A DNA stretch of 64,000 nt from assembly GCF_000346465.2 (NCBI RefSeq), contig NC_034012.1, positions 10,586,294 to 10,650,293 of the forward strand. Reading direction: 5' to 3'. A program made the translations under genes and the position numbers. The DNA comes from Prunus persica (Eukaryota; Streptophyta; Magnoliopsida; Rosales; Rosaceae). Shown here one piece after another: positions 22,600 through 34,882 of the stretch; position 1 is the stretch's first letter, and each line of letters starts with the position of its first letter. Below the pieces are notes generated by a model. The model ran no database searches, was not told the origin of the DNA, and saw only the letters and a list, made by a program, of their open reading frames with translations.

Positions 22600-25500
22600 C
22601 TAGACCAAAACTGGGCTTCCTTCCTCTGGATGTTTAGATGAATCTGATTGAGTCCATTTCTTGAGCAGTGTAATCAGCATGAGTGTGCTTGCTTGAAAGG
22701 AGAGACCGCAGATTATACCAATCCACAAGCCCTGTACCAAAATGAAGCACAACAAAAATCTGAATTCATTGAACTATTTAACAAAACAAATCAAATGAAG
22801 TTATAAGGCTGCCTCACCTTGGCATATAGTTTGAACTTAAATCCAAGAAGACCAGCAATTGTCATACCAATCAAATAAAAAGTTGCCAAATTTACATACA
22901 CAGCCAAGTGTTGCCACCCACATCCTCTAGCCACACCTGAAAAAAACCATAATCAAATTATTCTGCACCAAGAAAAAAAAAAGAACAGAGTTGATGAAAT
23001 GTGAGTGATCTCAACCTGAAAAGACTCCTTGAACAGAATCAACAATTATAGAAATTGCAAGCAATGGTGTCATTGAAGCAAAGTCCTCTCTCAATACTGC
23101 ATAACTTGCATTGCTGTCAATGAAGAAGCCAGCCCAAACATTGTGACCAAATGCAAGGGCCAGAATAATCGCGAAAGAAAGAAGCACAGAGAGCTTAAGA
23201 GTCACAACCATTGCATTCTTAGCTCTGCCTGGATTGCCTGATCCTAATTCATTTGACACTCTTGTGCTGCCACAATATGCATGTTTTGTTTCAATGTATG
23301 AAACTAATATAGAAAGCATTTAATGAAGAACTTGAAGGAATTCGAACTTGCTGGGAGTTTTCGATCTACTAACCTGGCTGCAGCACTGAGGCCAGATGTA
23401 ACCATGTAACCAATTTCTTGTGTATTCACACTGCAGATATAGTTGAACAAATGTTGCTTGAGTAAGGCAGAATGAACATGTTTTAGAAGATGACTAACTC
23501 TAAGGAGAAATATATCGAAGCTTACCAGATTGCAAGTAGTGAAGTGGTTTTTGCTGAGTTTGGCATCAGTCCTCCCATGAACACAAGAATCTCAAAAGCC
23601 CATTCCTCCAAACTAGAAACACAAATAAATAACTAAAATGATGGCTTCATGAACATTAAATATAAAGATAGAGGATAAATGTTCAGATGTCACAAAGTGT
23701 GCTTTATGTTGTCATACTATTAATCCGATATATATCGATCATGTAGAAGTTTGTCTCAATGTACATGTGTATTTAGCTACATATAGATGACATGTTAGAT
23801 ATTTGGCAAGAGAACGTTACTTGAGATGAAAATAAATTTATTTTAAGGATTGTACGCTTACCATTCCATTGTTGCAGAGGGGAGGGCAAATTTTAAGCCG
23901 GTGAGGATATGATTGAACGATTCTATCGAAAATCCTTCCCATGTACGCTCAAAACTCTTTGTATAATTAACATTGAAGGCCATCATAAGAACAGATATCC
24001 AGAGAGAAATTGAGGCTGCAAGTGGAGCTCCCTTGAAACCAAGAGCCGTCCAATGCACCAAAACATAAGTAATGCCAATATGAATAACAAAGGCAATCCC
24101 TGAGAAGACCATTGGCATGACATATACAGATTGTGTCTGATGAAATCTCAAGATGTTTTGGAGGAATCCATATGCAAATAGTCCGGGGAACAGAAATTTC
24201 AAAAAAAGAGCAGCACATTTTGAAATTTGAGGATCTTGATGGAGTAAAATTAGTATGGGCTCTGTATAGAACCAGATTATAGATATCATGAAACAGAAGA
24301 GGAAAGATACGATGCAAGAAGCTTGTAGATAAATCCCCAACATTCTGTACGACTTTGCACCAAAGCCTTGCCCGCAAAGTGTCTCAAGAGCTCCACTTAA
24401 CCCAACCTAAACAGATAAAAGATAGACAAGAGATACACTAGTGTTATTTGATTTTATGTCACGTCATCAAAAGATAAAATATTACAAACTGTCTGACAAG
24501 AGAACATTTTCCAATGTGACTGAGAAATTACCACGAACGCAAAACCGGTAACGTTGGCCCATGAATTGGCCAGAGTTGCACCAGCCAACTGAAGCTCACC
24601 AAAGTGGCCAGCAAACATGACTGAGACCAATGGGATCAAGGAGAAGAACACATTGGTGAGAATTGTTGGCAGTGAAAAGTAGACCTGTACTTTGGCCTCC
24701 TCAACGTCTAACAGTTTGTTCCACCACCTTCTTTTTGATCCTTCTTCTCCAAGCCCATCTGCCTAGCTACAATCTGGGTGCATTAGTAATGTCTTAAAAA
24801 TTCGTTTTTTGTGCAAGTTTTGTTCTTAATATCCAATAAAAAAGATAGGCCTAATAGAATTGATTTGCGAGAAAATGAAAAGAAAAATTAACAATAAAAA
24901 CAAAGTAACACCAAAAAAAGGTCGAATCTCTCACCTTCAGCGATCATTTTCTCCGGAACCTAGAAGACGAATAATAGAGATTGTAAGAAATGAACTTATA
25001 AATAAAGACAAATCAACAATAAACTAAGAAGATAAAAATAGTACCAATTTGTTTTTCAATAAAAACTCAATGACAAAGAGGTCCGAGGAATTCATATGGC
25101 GGATGATAAACATATATAGTGTGAGCCATTGCACTATCATAATTAAATTAAGTAGAGTACAACCAACAAGAGAAGAGACTTTTGTTTTCTGATCAAGAAC
25201 TCAATCATGGACACTTTTTGGGTATGTATTTCTTCTATTGGTCAAATATTTAGGTATGTACTTCAATCATAAACTTTCAAGTTTGAATCCCCTCTCTGCA
25301 TATGAATTTAGTCCACTACTTTATCCATACTGTTTGGTAAAGTTCCTAACTCAAAATTAAAATTAAAATACATGATATGTTTTTAGGTTTATGAATAGAT
25401 TAGATCCTACCCTAATTTACCCAAAAGAAATAAAAAACAACTCAAAACCATTCATGACATGTTTGTGCAATTATGCACTGCATTATTCCATGCATGTGAT

Positions 25501-25756
25501 TGTGTGCACACTAATATGCTGAAACAAATAATTTTGGATTTTCCAGTTTCATCAACCAGAAAAAGAAAAAAAAAATTACTGGGAAACGATCGAAAATATA
25601 CAATACCTGTTTTTTTGCCTCGAACACGTCCAAGTACACTTTCTTCCATGACCGCCTGTTTCTTTGTGTTCCTTCTTCTTCTCCATGACTATCTGCCTCT
25701 AATAAGGCTGTAGTAATGTATCTATCTGAACTTTCGGAATCTGCTAACATCTCCAT
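22600..25756 (-). CDS. MATE efflux transporter (DETOXIFICATION-like), intact copy B
   Basis: Second intact MATE gene, 497 residues by the short model. Exons: 25756-25607, 24684-24532, 24406-23862, 23612-23526, 23430-23374, 23266-23016, 22936-22818, 22731-22600. Exon lengths match copy A except the first (150 against 144). Landmarks: [85 protein letters not shown]. The predicted role is export of a small organic molecule; the substrate is unknown. As in copy A, an alternative acceptor (24762) adds 26 residues ([18 protein letters not shown] and then DVEEAKVQ) that repeat part of the exon 1 product. Intron 1 is about 0.9 kb. Confidence 0.86.
24685..24762 (-). other. Duplicated N-terminal coding segment of MATE copy B (optional exon part)
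   Basis: 78 bases open in frame with both exon 1 and the rest of exon 2, preceded by TTGTAGCTAG. It is the exact counterpart of 12862-12939 in copy A, so the duplication predates the split of A and B, and both reading frames have stayed open. Confidence 0.6.
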
Positions 25757-26372
25757 CTGCCTTCTCTTCTTTCTTTTCGGGTTTTTAGAGCGGAATCTTG
25801 AATAATACTAATGAAAAGTTAAAACAATGTCGTGTACATAGACACAATATCAACACTAAGATCAGCAAGATCCTTGTTGGAAATAGAAGATCAGCAAGAT
25901 CCTGTTTCTAAGTAAAAACACGAATGTTTTCTATACATTTTATTTTAGTATTAGACATAATTATCCTTACTAATTAGTATTTGTGACAAACAGTATTTCT
26001 GTTTTGGTTTTAATACCTAGGAATTGAATTTTGTTTTGAATTTGGCCAAAGAGGAGGCCCAGATTCGTTAGCCCACCTTACATTAATCACTAAAAAGACA
26101 ATTATACCCTTTAGTCTTGATAATTTTCTTGGCGGTCTAACTATGAAGTGGTGATACGAGTAAGTTTGTCTGTAGATTTGCTTGTTTTATCTTCTTCTGG
26201 AAACAGGTTATGTTCTAGTCAGATTGCTGCATCATGTCTCATTTTGTTGTTTTGACGCTTTATTCTAGTACCTTTCTATGCTTTGTTTTCTGCTATTTGT
26301 CTGTGTTTTTTAAATTCGTATTGTATTGGTGTTGTCTTATTTGGTGATTTTGTTTTATATTTTTGACGTTAG
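25757..26372. other. Intergenic region
   Basis: Promoter side of MATE copy B. It includes a local repeat of AGATCAGCAAGATCC (about 25860 and 25889). No gene recognised, and no exon 1 for the kinase fragment that follows. Confidence 0.5.
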
Positions 26373-26860
26373 ATGAGTACTGCTATTGCCATTGAGGATG
26401 TGAGAAGGGAGGTGAAGATATTGAAAGCTTTGACCCGACATAACAATCTAATAAAATTCCATGAAGCTTTTGAAGACCATGATAATGTAGTAAGTCCTGA
26501 TCACTGAATTTTTTTTTTTTGGACTCATGTGATTCTGTAAACTTGTCTTCTTGACCTTCTTTGTTATGGATTTCTTAACTTCAATTGTTGTACTTTTCAG
26601 ATTATGTGAAGGAGGGGAGCTCTTAGATAGGATACTTGCAATGTATTTCTTCTGGTGCCTATTTGATTTGAATGCACGTGTCTTGAACTTGTTATGTTTT
26701 GGTTGTTCTTGATGAACTGGGAAATAGGAAAGTCATGGGAAAAATTGTTGGTAATTCAACAGCAACTGGTGCCCTATCATATTACGGATATTCTAATTCC
26801 TTTCTTCAGGGGTGGGAAATACACGGAAGATGATGCAAGGACCATCATGATACAAATTTT
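26373..26860 (+). pseudogene. CDPK-related protein kinase fragment (orphan exons)
   Basis: Three kinase exons with their introns. 26373-26489 encodes [18 protein letters not shown] and then [17 protein letters not shown]. 26601-26640 encodes LCEGGELLDRILA. 26810 to about 26858 encodes GGKYTEDDARTIMIQI. These are consecutive parts of the N-lobe and hinge of CDPK-related kinases (CRK). The ATP-binding loop and Lys exon upstream and the catalytic loop (HRDLKPEN) downstream are absent. The middle exon lacks the YVVME codons at its start and has no GT donor at its end. No functional kinase can be made. Confidence 0.82.
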
Positions 26861-27035
26861 TGTTTTTGTAGCTATTTTTTTTAACATAATTGATATCTAC
26901 ATTGTATTTTTGTTGCAGTTTCTGTTTTTATTTGCAGTTTTTGTGTGAATAAGTGTTGAAATGATTTTTTTTTTCTTTAAACCATTGATTGTTTACATAA
27001 ATATTGTATAACTAAATAAATATATTACAAAATCA

Positions 27036-27160
27036 AGTTTGGTGTAGTGGTTTGTGAGTGAGCCTTCCTCTTTTGAGGGTCAAGGTTCAAGTCCCTTCAA
27101 TGACACAAAGTCTTTTTTCTTTAAAGGTTCGAGTCCCTATGCTAATTAGATGAAATTGTA
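27036..27160 (+). mobile_element. Possible tRNA-derived SINE remnant
   Basis: TGGTGTAGTGG fits an RNA polymerase III A box, and GGTTCAAGTCCC about 35 bases further on fits a B box. A second GGTTCGAGTCCC follows about 40 bases later. The sequence does not fold as a complete tRNA by eye, and I could not define a target-site duplication. Confidence 0.4.
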
Positions 27161-27366
27161 TTCCTATCTTCCAAATTAATAAACTATATTATGTTTTAAA
27201 ACTAAAACTCCCCAATCAAGGATAATTTGCCACACGTATACACTGTCATCATAAATTAACAAATTATATCTTTATATGGGACTCGTTTCGAAGGGCTGGT
27301 TGCTGAAACTCCAATAGTGCAACCAGAAGCTGCGCCTTCTGCACCCCATCACCAACTGCCAATTGA

Positions 27367-27369
<3 letters not shown>

Positions 27370-27416
<47 letters not shown>
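27370..27416. repeat. GA microsatellite
   Basis: About 23 uninterrupted GA units in intergenic DNA. Confidence 0.92.
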
Positions 27417-27419
<3 letters not shown>

Positions 27420-28682
27420 TCTTACTATCTTGAAATTTGAGAGAAATTCTTGTTTGATAGTATCTTGGATTGAGAAATAAATGGAGAAATTGGAGGAATC
27501 TTTTCCATTGACAAGGAGGGTCTCATTAAAGCAAGAATATATATTTTCCAATTTTCAGTATTAGTAAAGTTTGCATTATGCTTGTAGTAAAAGTTATTCT
27601 GCTTATGGTCGAGGTCGTTATTGTTTGACTGGAAAGTCAATAGGCAAGCAAGTCAGATAATAAATAAGGTAATGAGTTGCAAGGAGTATTAGGACCGTAT
27701 CAATATCTCAAACTCCATATCTACACCAATATATTCCAAAGTATCTGTGTACCTTTTTTTTTTCCTTTTTTTTTTTTGGTCTGACAAGGTTCAAACATAC
27801 GCCTTGGTAATCGACTACCTTTGGTTTAACGATAGTAGTCTCTCTCTCTCTCAAAAAAAAAATTGTACGTAGTAGTGTCATTCACATGGTTTGAGGAGAT
27901 GAGTTCTATTCACGTGGATACAGTAACAATGTATTTGTGATTAGTTTGATACCTAATTTAGTTCACCTCGTTTTGTACACCATTATAACAAACTGGCTCA
28001 GCTCCGTTAATGACCATGCTAATTTTCCTGAGATCCCACCTTGAAGGCTAGTATAAGCAAGATCTTATTGCAATTGGCAGTTTTTCCTTTGCGATTTCAT
28101 CTTTATTGCCAATTAACATATATAGATCTGCCCTTGAGAAATTACTAATTTTGATATTTGATGAATGATGACTAAAAAGTGGAGTGTATATACTATGTAT
28201 TATTCATGGCACTTTTTAGCCATCATTTATTTATCAAATATTCACTCCAACCAATAAGGGGAAAAGTTCTTCCTCGGCTTCATACTTCCATAGCTTTCAG
28301 AAAAGCTTTCACAACCTGCGCATCATGGTGTGATGATACAGTTGCTTTCTTCTTAAAGCTTCCATAGCTTTAAGTTCGGCAACATCCCACTTCAGGTTTG
28401 CATCTTCCTACAAAATAAAGTTGCTTTCTTCTTTCTTTTGCTTATCTTCTGCATCCCGCTGGTGGCTTGGGGGTGTTTGTTTGTTTTCTTTTTTCACAAT
28501 TTTGAAATGTTTTCTTCATGGAGATGAAAACATAAGTTGTCTCCTCATTCTGTGCTAGCTAGAAGACACCATAGTGCATATGTAGATGCCAAGATTTCAT
28601 GTGAATTGAAAAAAGCCTCTCTCTCTCTCTGGTTTCTCTCTCCCCCTACATCATTTGAGAGACGTTCTTTACCTTTCACAAT

Positions 28683-30534
28683 ATGGGAGAAGCTCACCAG
28701 CTGCAACTCAGCATCATGGGTACGTATGCCACTTATTCATTTACTTACTGGCTTTTATTTTACTTTCTTATTTAGATAACTGAACTAGAGGTCTATTCTG
28801 TGCATGCTTGGCTATGAAATCAGCTGTGAAAGCTAGGCTATAGCACGAGTAAATCATTGACTATAAAATTTGGTTATAGAAAAAGGCTTCATTTGGATTA
28901 CGGGATTCCAAATTCATGAATTTAGACAATATTATAAGGTAAAATTGTTTGTTAAGACTATTACAATTCAAATATGCGAAGATTTTAGATGTGAAAGGAA
29001 GGAAGAAAACAGATGAATTTCAAATAATTCATTGCATAAAGTTTCAAATGTACATCTAGTTATTGAAAATTCATTCAATCTAATTTGGTTCTATTTTCGT
29101 AGCACATTTAGCCTTATTCTCAAATCCAAGTCATTTTTTCCAAATCCCTCCATCCAAATAAAGCTTTAATTAAATAATATGGTTGCTTGGTTGCTTGGCT
29201 TCTGATCATCTTCTGTGTCACCGAACTTATCAATGGATGGTAGGCCCAAGGGAAAATTCCCATGACAGAATTATATGGGATAGGGCTGGTAAACCTTTTC
29301 TTGATAAATATTATAAATAATCATTTGGATTTATTCAATATGTATACATGATCAATCTCATGAGTTGCAACAAACAGTACTGATCCTTGCATTTCTGTTC
29401 TTATCAGTTCATCATCAGGACGCAAATGGAGCAAACTCCAGAAGCATTCGCAACACATCGGTGCTTCCTCGGGGCAAAAGTTTCAACTGGTGGCTTAGAA
29501 TGACCCTTTATACATGCCTAGTGCTCTCTGGCCAGTCAGTTGCAACACTCTTGGGAAGATTGTACTTCGACAAAGGCGGCCATAGCAATTGGCTGCAAGC
29601 CCTTATGAACCTTGCTGGCTTCCCCATCCTGCTTCCCTACTATTGCATCCCAGCACTTAGCAAAAGAAATAATCCAACCACAAACAGTGTTCAATCGGAA
29701 CGGCCGCCGTCTACCTTAACCCTTGCATCAGTCTATGTCTCTCTTGGCCTCCTAGTAGCGTTTGGTTGCTTCTTGTATTCTGTAGGGCTATCATACCTTC
29801 CTGTGTCCACATATTCCCTCATCTGCGCATCCCAGTTGGCCTTCAATGCACTTTTCTCCTTCTTCCTCAACTCACAGAAGTTCACTCCTTACATTTTCAA
29901 CGCTCTCTTCCTGCTCACCATCTCCTCCGTCCTCCTAGTGTTTCAAGGCGACTCTGACTCAGGCGCAGCCGGAGTAACCACCAAAAGAAAGTATGTAATT
30001 GGTTTCCTATGCACCGTTGCAGCATCAGCCTCGTATGGATTGACGCTTTCCCTAACACAGCTTGCATTCAGGAAGGTTATAAGAAAGGAAACATTTACAG
30101 CGGTCATGGACATGATAGTCTATCAGTCACTGATTGCAAGCTGCGCCATCTTCATAGGGCTTTTCGCTAGCGGAGAATGGAAAGGTTTGAAGAAAGAGAT
30201 GGGGGAGTTTAAATCCGGGAAGGTATCTTATATCATGAACCTAACATGGTCAGCTATAGTATGGCAGCTGTTTGCTATTGGCGGAGTAGGGTTAATTTTT
30301 GAGGCATCTTCCCTCTTCTCCAATGTCGTCAGTGCTTTAGGTTTGCCTGTGGTTCCGGTTCTAGCTGTTATCTTCTTCCATGACAAAATGGACCGAATTA
30401 AGATAGTGGCCATGGTTTTGGCCATTTGGGGCTTTGTTTCATATCTTTATCAGCACTACCTCGACGATCGAAAGGCCAAGACTGCTGAGAATGAAAATGC
30501 CAATGGTGAGGTTTCTACAATTCTCCCACCTTGA
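28683..30534 (+). CDS. Purine permease (PUP family), intact
   Basis: Membrane transporter of the plant purine permease family (drug/metabolite superfamily). Family members move adenine, cytokinins and related bases across cell or vacuole membranes with protons. Exon 1 is short (28683-28719, MGEAHQLQLSIM) and exon 2 is 29408-30534, joined after TTATCAG; 387 residues. It has about ten hydrophobic segments, beginning with WWLRMTLYTCLVLSGQS near residue 35. Family landmarks are [60 protein letters not shown], and EASSLFSNVVSALGLPVVP near the C-terminus. Exon 1 was chosen because it restores a typical PUP N-terminus in frame and has a GT donor. The substrate is not predictable from sequence. A decayed partial copy lies at 35394-36480. 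Confidence 0.9.
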
Positions 30535-31075
30535 AACAAGCTTCTTTCCAGCGCTCAAGCACTAACCGGTTACCGATTATATATACATTGTTCTTTCCAA
30601 GTGCATGAAACATGTTTAGAATTTTAAGGCTCACATCATAGGTAAGTCAGATTTCTATACCTGCGTTACAGGTTTTCTGGTTTTCTTCTTTCTCAATTTT
30701 TGTTTTATGTTCTGGTTAAAAGAGCAAAAGCATTTCATTGGAATTTCTACAAGTAGTAGAGTTGTAGAAAGTTTTGTACAATGGAGGAGCGTGAACGGCT
30801 ATATAATAAGTAACTCCAGTGAAAGATCCTTTTTATTGACCAACTAACTCATACATTAATTGGTAACTGTGTAACCTTAAATTTTGAGACGGTGATTCTA
30901 AATTTCTGAACTCACAAATAAGTACTGGCCGATTCCCCCAAATGATTGAAGAAATGCTTCAATGTAGCATAGATACAACAATATTTTTGAATGCTACCCC
31001 TTTATCCCTCATCACTAGAACAACAAAAGTTTGGAGGCGGTAGATCTTATAACCGTAAAACCCCTTCTGCCACCA

Positions 31076-31396
31076 CTAGGGATGGTAACACGCCGATTCG
31101 GGGCCAAGTATAGCAATACCATACCCGTCTTCATTCCATCCCCAAAAATAATTATCAGGGAATCTCCATCCCCATCTCTATTGTGGGCTACATTAAACAC
31201 TAATTTCATTTTAATATATCATTCAACTCAATTACATTTAATTCAACTCTAAAATTCAACTCAACTACTCACAATCATTGTAATATTATACTGTCTCAGC
31301 CTAGGAATATTTAAAATTCAAAGATACATGTCCTCGATTTTCCCTTGTTAAAGCTGGGGACCTGACGTGACTTGAAGGGGAATTTTGTCATCCCTA
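31076..31396. mobile_element. Small TIR element with TAGGGATG ends
   Basis: Left end TAGGGATGGTAACA and right end, on the other strand, TTAGGGATGACAAA. The interior resembles the GGGGATGG-rich non-autonomous plant elements (CCATCCCC, TTCGGGG). No target-site duplication could be defined. Confidence 0.5.
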
Positions 31397-31828
31397 ACTT
31401 TACTCTTATAATAATGCATAATAGGTCTTTTTAACAAGTATGGGGCATACAATAATGCATATTAAGTCTGGCCTAAATTAAAACTACTATGTTAATTTAA
31501 TAATAATTCAAAAAAATTAATAAAATATATTATTTTAATCGCCTTATTCTTGCCATACTCATATATTAGTATTTAAAATTTAATGTATCATTGTATCACA
31601 TCGTATCGGCGTATCTATATAACCGTACCAGTGCAAAGTTGAAATCATTCATCCCAAATTCCTAAAGATATTTTATTTTCATGTAGTCGATTGACAAAAC
31701 TTTGGATGTTGATTTACTAAATTCGGGTGATATATGACTATACTGTATATTTTTTTTCTTGGATTCTCTTATTATACGTTAGAATTCATGATTTTTAGAA
31801 TAATTAATGGTATAGTTAGGGAAAGAAG

Positions 31829-31862
<34 letters not shown>

Positions 31863-32529
31863 TTCCCCTCTCCCTGGTTAAAAAAAGGGCAAAGGAAAGA
31901 AGAAAGAAAAACAAAGATGCTTTCCCCGTCCAACCCTCTCTCTCTCTATCCTTGTTTGCTCCCTTTCTCTCTGTATGTTTTGCGTTTTTCAAGATTTCAT
32001 TTATTTTAACCACCACCATTTCTATCGATTGTTTTATTGGGTTTCATCTTTTTTGTGACACTAGCCGGGGAAATTTCTACAAGAAGTGGTGTGGTTCTTG
32101 CACAAAAAATATAATTGATAAGAGCAGTTATTGTCAGTTTTATTGTGCAAGGATACAATTCGTTGGGTGGCAGTTGCTTTAGTCAAGAAGTGAAAAATAT
32201 TTGTGAATGAACTTCTGATTGTTGTTTCTGAAGACTGCCCTTAATAGGTTTATTATCACCACTGTTTGGGTTCGTTTTGTTGGCATAGACAATTGTTCCA
32301 TCTCGTGGTGTTGTTGCGCAGTTTTTGGTCTGTCACAATTTTACTGTCGATTGGTTTTGTTGTGTTCTTTTTTTGGTGGCATTTATGCAGGAAGTGGTGT
32401 GGTTGTTGTATAGAAGTATGATCGGTATTGAAGAAGTTCTTGATAGTTTGTTTGTACAGGGATACAATCGTTGGTTTACATGTTTTATAACACCAATCTT
32501 TCCTCTTCTCTTTCCTTTTTCTGCTGTCA

Positions 32530-32800
32530 CTTTTTTCTCTTCTCTTCTCTTCTCTTCTCTTCTCTTCTCTCCTTCTTCCTTCTCCTCCTTTTCTCTTCTT
32601 TTCTTCTTCCTATTTATCCTGTCCCTTTTCTCTCTTTCTTTCTCTTTTTTCTTTTTCCTTTCTCTTTTTTCTTTTTTCTTTATCTTTTTTTCTTTTTCCT
32701 TTCTCTTTTTTCTTTTTCCTTTCTCTTTTTTCTTTTTCCTTTCTCTTTTTCCTTTCTCTTTTTCCTTTTTCCTTCTCTTTTTTTTTCTCTCCTCTCCTTT
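32530..32800. repeat. Polypyrimidine tract
   Basis: Nearly pure C/T on the plus strand, built from TTCTC and TTTTTCC/TTTCTC units. It produces spurious Phe/Ser-rich and Lys/Glu-rich frames. It could form triplex DNA, though I see nothing to show that it does. Confidence 0.85.
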
Positions 32801-32863
32801 TCATTTTTCTTTGTTTCTCTCCTTTTTCATTTTTCATTTTGTTTTGTTTTTCCTCCTTGTTTG

Positions 32864-33421
32864 CAAAGGCGGAACCAGAAATTTTACAACGAGTGAGCTA
32901 GCTACATTAAATCATGTTTTTGTACTTACAATTTCTATATTTTTTGCAGAATTAAAAGTATATATTAAATCATGTAAACCACGTTAGTTCATAGTTCAAT
33001 TGACTAATTTTTAATATTTTAAAAAAAAATATTTGGATACAAAGCGATATTGAGGGAGGGAAAATTGAACCTTAGACAATGGTAAATGGTCTTAACTATT
33101 TGAGCTACAAACCCCTTACAATTTTGAATTAGTTTTAACTTAAAACAAATACATATTAATTTGCAACCAAAATTATCAAAATGAAAATATGTTCAACAAC
33201 AAAATTGAAAGTGTATATATTTTAATATATTTTTTTATTGTTGCCATGCAATTAAATTCATAAAGGATTGGATTTTTTTTATTTTTTATTTTTACTTTAA
33301 TAGGTTAATGGATATTGTGCTATATTTGAAATAAGGTAAATATATAGGTTTAATTTTTTTTTTACCCAAAAACCTTGCTGGGCTACATCCCATTGTAGCC
33401 CTTGTGGTAGTTCCGCCCATG
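32864..33421. mobile_element. hAT-like MITE with perfect 8-base target duplication
   Basis: 558 bases flanked by CTTGTTTG at 32856-32863 and 33422-33429. The ends are CAAAGGCGGAACCAGAAA and, on the other strand, CATGGGCGGAACTACCAC. No coding capacity. The ends resemble those of the element at 16287-17240. Confidence 0.88.
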
Positions 33422-34240
33422 CTTGTTTGTTTCTCTCTGCTTCTCTTTTTTCTCTCTTTCATCCGGTGGCTGTCGCATATTGTGGATTTCGTTGCTGAAT
33501 TTTGCAATTGTGTTCGAGTTGTTGGCCTTCACGGCCACATCATTTTTAGATCCATGTTGACGTTGGCAATGCTTTGTTAGTTGCAAGTTTCTGGTGCAGC
33601 CAATGTTTTGTTGATGTGTAGATTAAAGGGATGTATAGGCTTCCTATTCTTTCTTCTTTTTTTCTTATTGTTTCCCTTTGAGTTGTTCCAGCGCAAGTAT
33701 TTTATTTAAAGATCACGCATTTGTTCATGTCTCTCATGCTATGTTTTGGATAATATTGTTGTTTGAGTGTTATATTTATACACTTTTAACTTTTATGGTG
33801 CTTATTATTTTTTAATAAAGCATCTATTCCAGAAAGAAAGAAGAAAAAAAAAAAAAAAAAAAAAAAAGAAAGAAGCTCTTAAGGTGAAATTTTAAAGAAA
33901 TAATAAAATGATATTGAAGTACGGTCTTTTGATATAACTTGTGCCAGTGTTATAATGTAAATAAACAACATAATTAATATTTTTTATTTTACAAAATAAT
34001 ATCAATAGATATCTACTCATATAGTATAATTACTCGAAATTTTATCCCAAAACCCCACATTTACCCTTTTTTTTTTTTTTTTTTTTGGGACAGACATTTA
34101 CCGCTGTTGTTCCTCTTTGATCGGCACACCTTTTGCGCCTTTACGAGTTTCCCCAAACCATCAAACTTCCTGAGTCAACAACCGTCAAAATCTTTCACTC
34201 GTCTTCTTCGCAAAGCACAAGCACAGCCCTAGCCCTAGCC

Positions 34241-34882
34241 ATGGCTATCAGCATCACAGACTACGAATCCAATTGCGACACCCACGACCTCTACAGAGTA
34301 GATTTCTTCGATGACAATATCGAAACCCTAGTCACGCACACTCCGTCCAAGGTGAGGTCTTGGATCCAGAAAATCAAATACGTACACCGTTTCAGGCTCC
34401 AAGAACTCATCGTCGGCCTCGACGTTGAGTGGCGACCATCCTTCACCCAAGGCGTCACCAACCCTGTAGCAACCCTGCAACTATGCGTCGGCCACAATTG
34501 CCTCATTTTTCAGCTCTGCTACTGCGATCGGATCCCCAAGTGCCTTTTCGACTTTCTTGCGAACCCGAGCTTTACCTTTGTGGGCGTCGGGGTAGGGGAA
34601 GATGTTCGAAAGCTGGCGGATGATTATGGCCTGGAGGTAGCGAATTCTGTGGATCTTAGGGTTTTGGAGGCGAGGCACTACGGGCGGGACCGGCCCCGGA
34701 GCGTGAGCCTGAAGGACCTGGCATCGGAGGTTCTAGGGCAGGAGTTTCAGAAGCCGAAGAGTATTACTTTGAGTCACTGGGACAAGCCATACCTCTCCCC
34801 CGCGCAAGTCAAGTACGCTTGTGTTGATGCCTTTGTTTCTTTCGAAATTGGCAAGGTCTTGATCGCAGCAGAGGAGGACTAA
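34241..34882 (+). CDS. Werner-like 3'-5' exonuclease domain protein
   Basis: Intronless gene of 213 residues made almost entirely of a DEDDy-type 3'-5' exonuclease domain, as in the WRN exonuclease-like proteins of plants. Exo I is GLDVEWRP with Asp61 and Glu63. Exo II is FVGVGVGEDVRKL with Asp121. Exo III is YACVDAF with Tyr192 and Asp196. The full catalytic set is therefore present. The family removes nucleotides from 3' ends of DNA or RNA using two metal ions; no helicase domain is attached, as is normal for plant homologs. The ATG at 34241 is preferred over the upstream open frame because the sequence context CCATGGC is good and homologs start in this way. The cellular target is unknown. 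Confidence 0.9.
   Translation: MAISITDYESNCDTHDLYRVDFFDDNIETLVTHTPSKVRSWIQKIKYVHRFRLQELIVGLDVEWRPSFTQGVTNPVATLQLCVGHNCLIFQLCYCDRIPKCLFDFLANPSFTFVGVGVGEDVRKLADDYGLEVANSVDLRVLEARHYGRDRPRSVSLKDLASEVLGQEFQKPKSITLSHWDKPYLSPAQVKYACVDAFVSFEIGKVLIAAEED

Larger units (their letters stand above)
26861..28682. other. Intergenic region upstream of the purine permease
   Basis: Holds a possible tRNA-derived SINE (27036-27160), a GA microsatellite (27370-27416) and AT-rich unassigned sequence. The promoter of the purine permease gene should lie near its 3' end. No gene seen. Confidence 0.55.
30535..34240. other. Intergenic, repeat-rich region
   Basis: No gene found. Contents: a TIR element (31076-31396), a poly-A run (31829-31858), a pyrimidine tract (32530-32800), a hAT-like element (32864-33421), another poly-A run (33842-33866) and a poly-T run (34068-34087). 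The exonuclease gene promoter should lie at the 3' end. Confidence 0.6.

Noticed and set aside
32325..32987. 220-codon plus-strand frame rich in Phe and Ser, and its minus-strand Lys/Glu-rich shadow
   Set aside because: It is a by-product of the polypyrimidine tract and runs across the border of the hAT-like element at 32864. No domain or gene structure.
33070..33120. Minus-strand tRNA-like sequence (TAGCTCAAATAGTTAAGA ... GGTTCAATTTTCC)
   Set aside because: It resembles A and B boxes but does not form a full cloverleaf and sits inside the hAT-like element. Not called as a tRNA.
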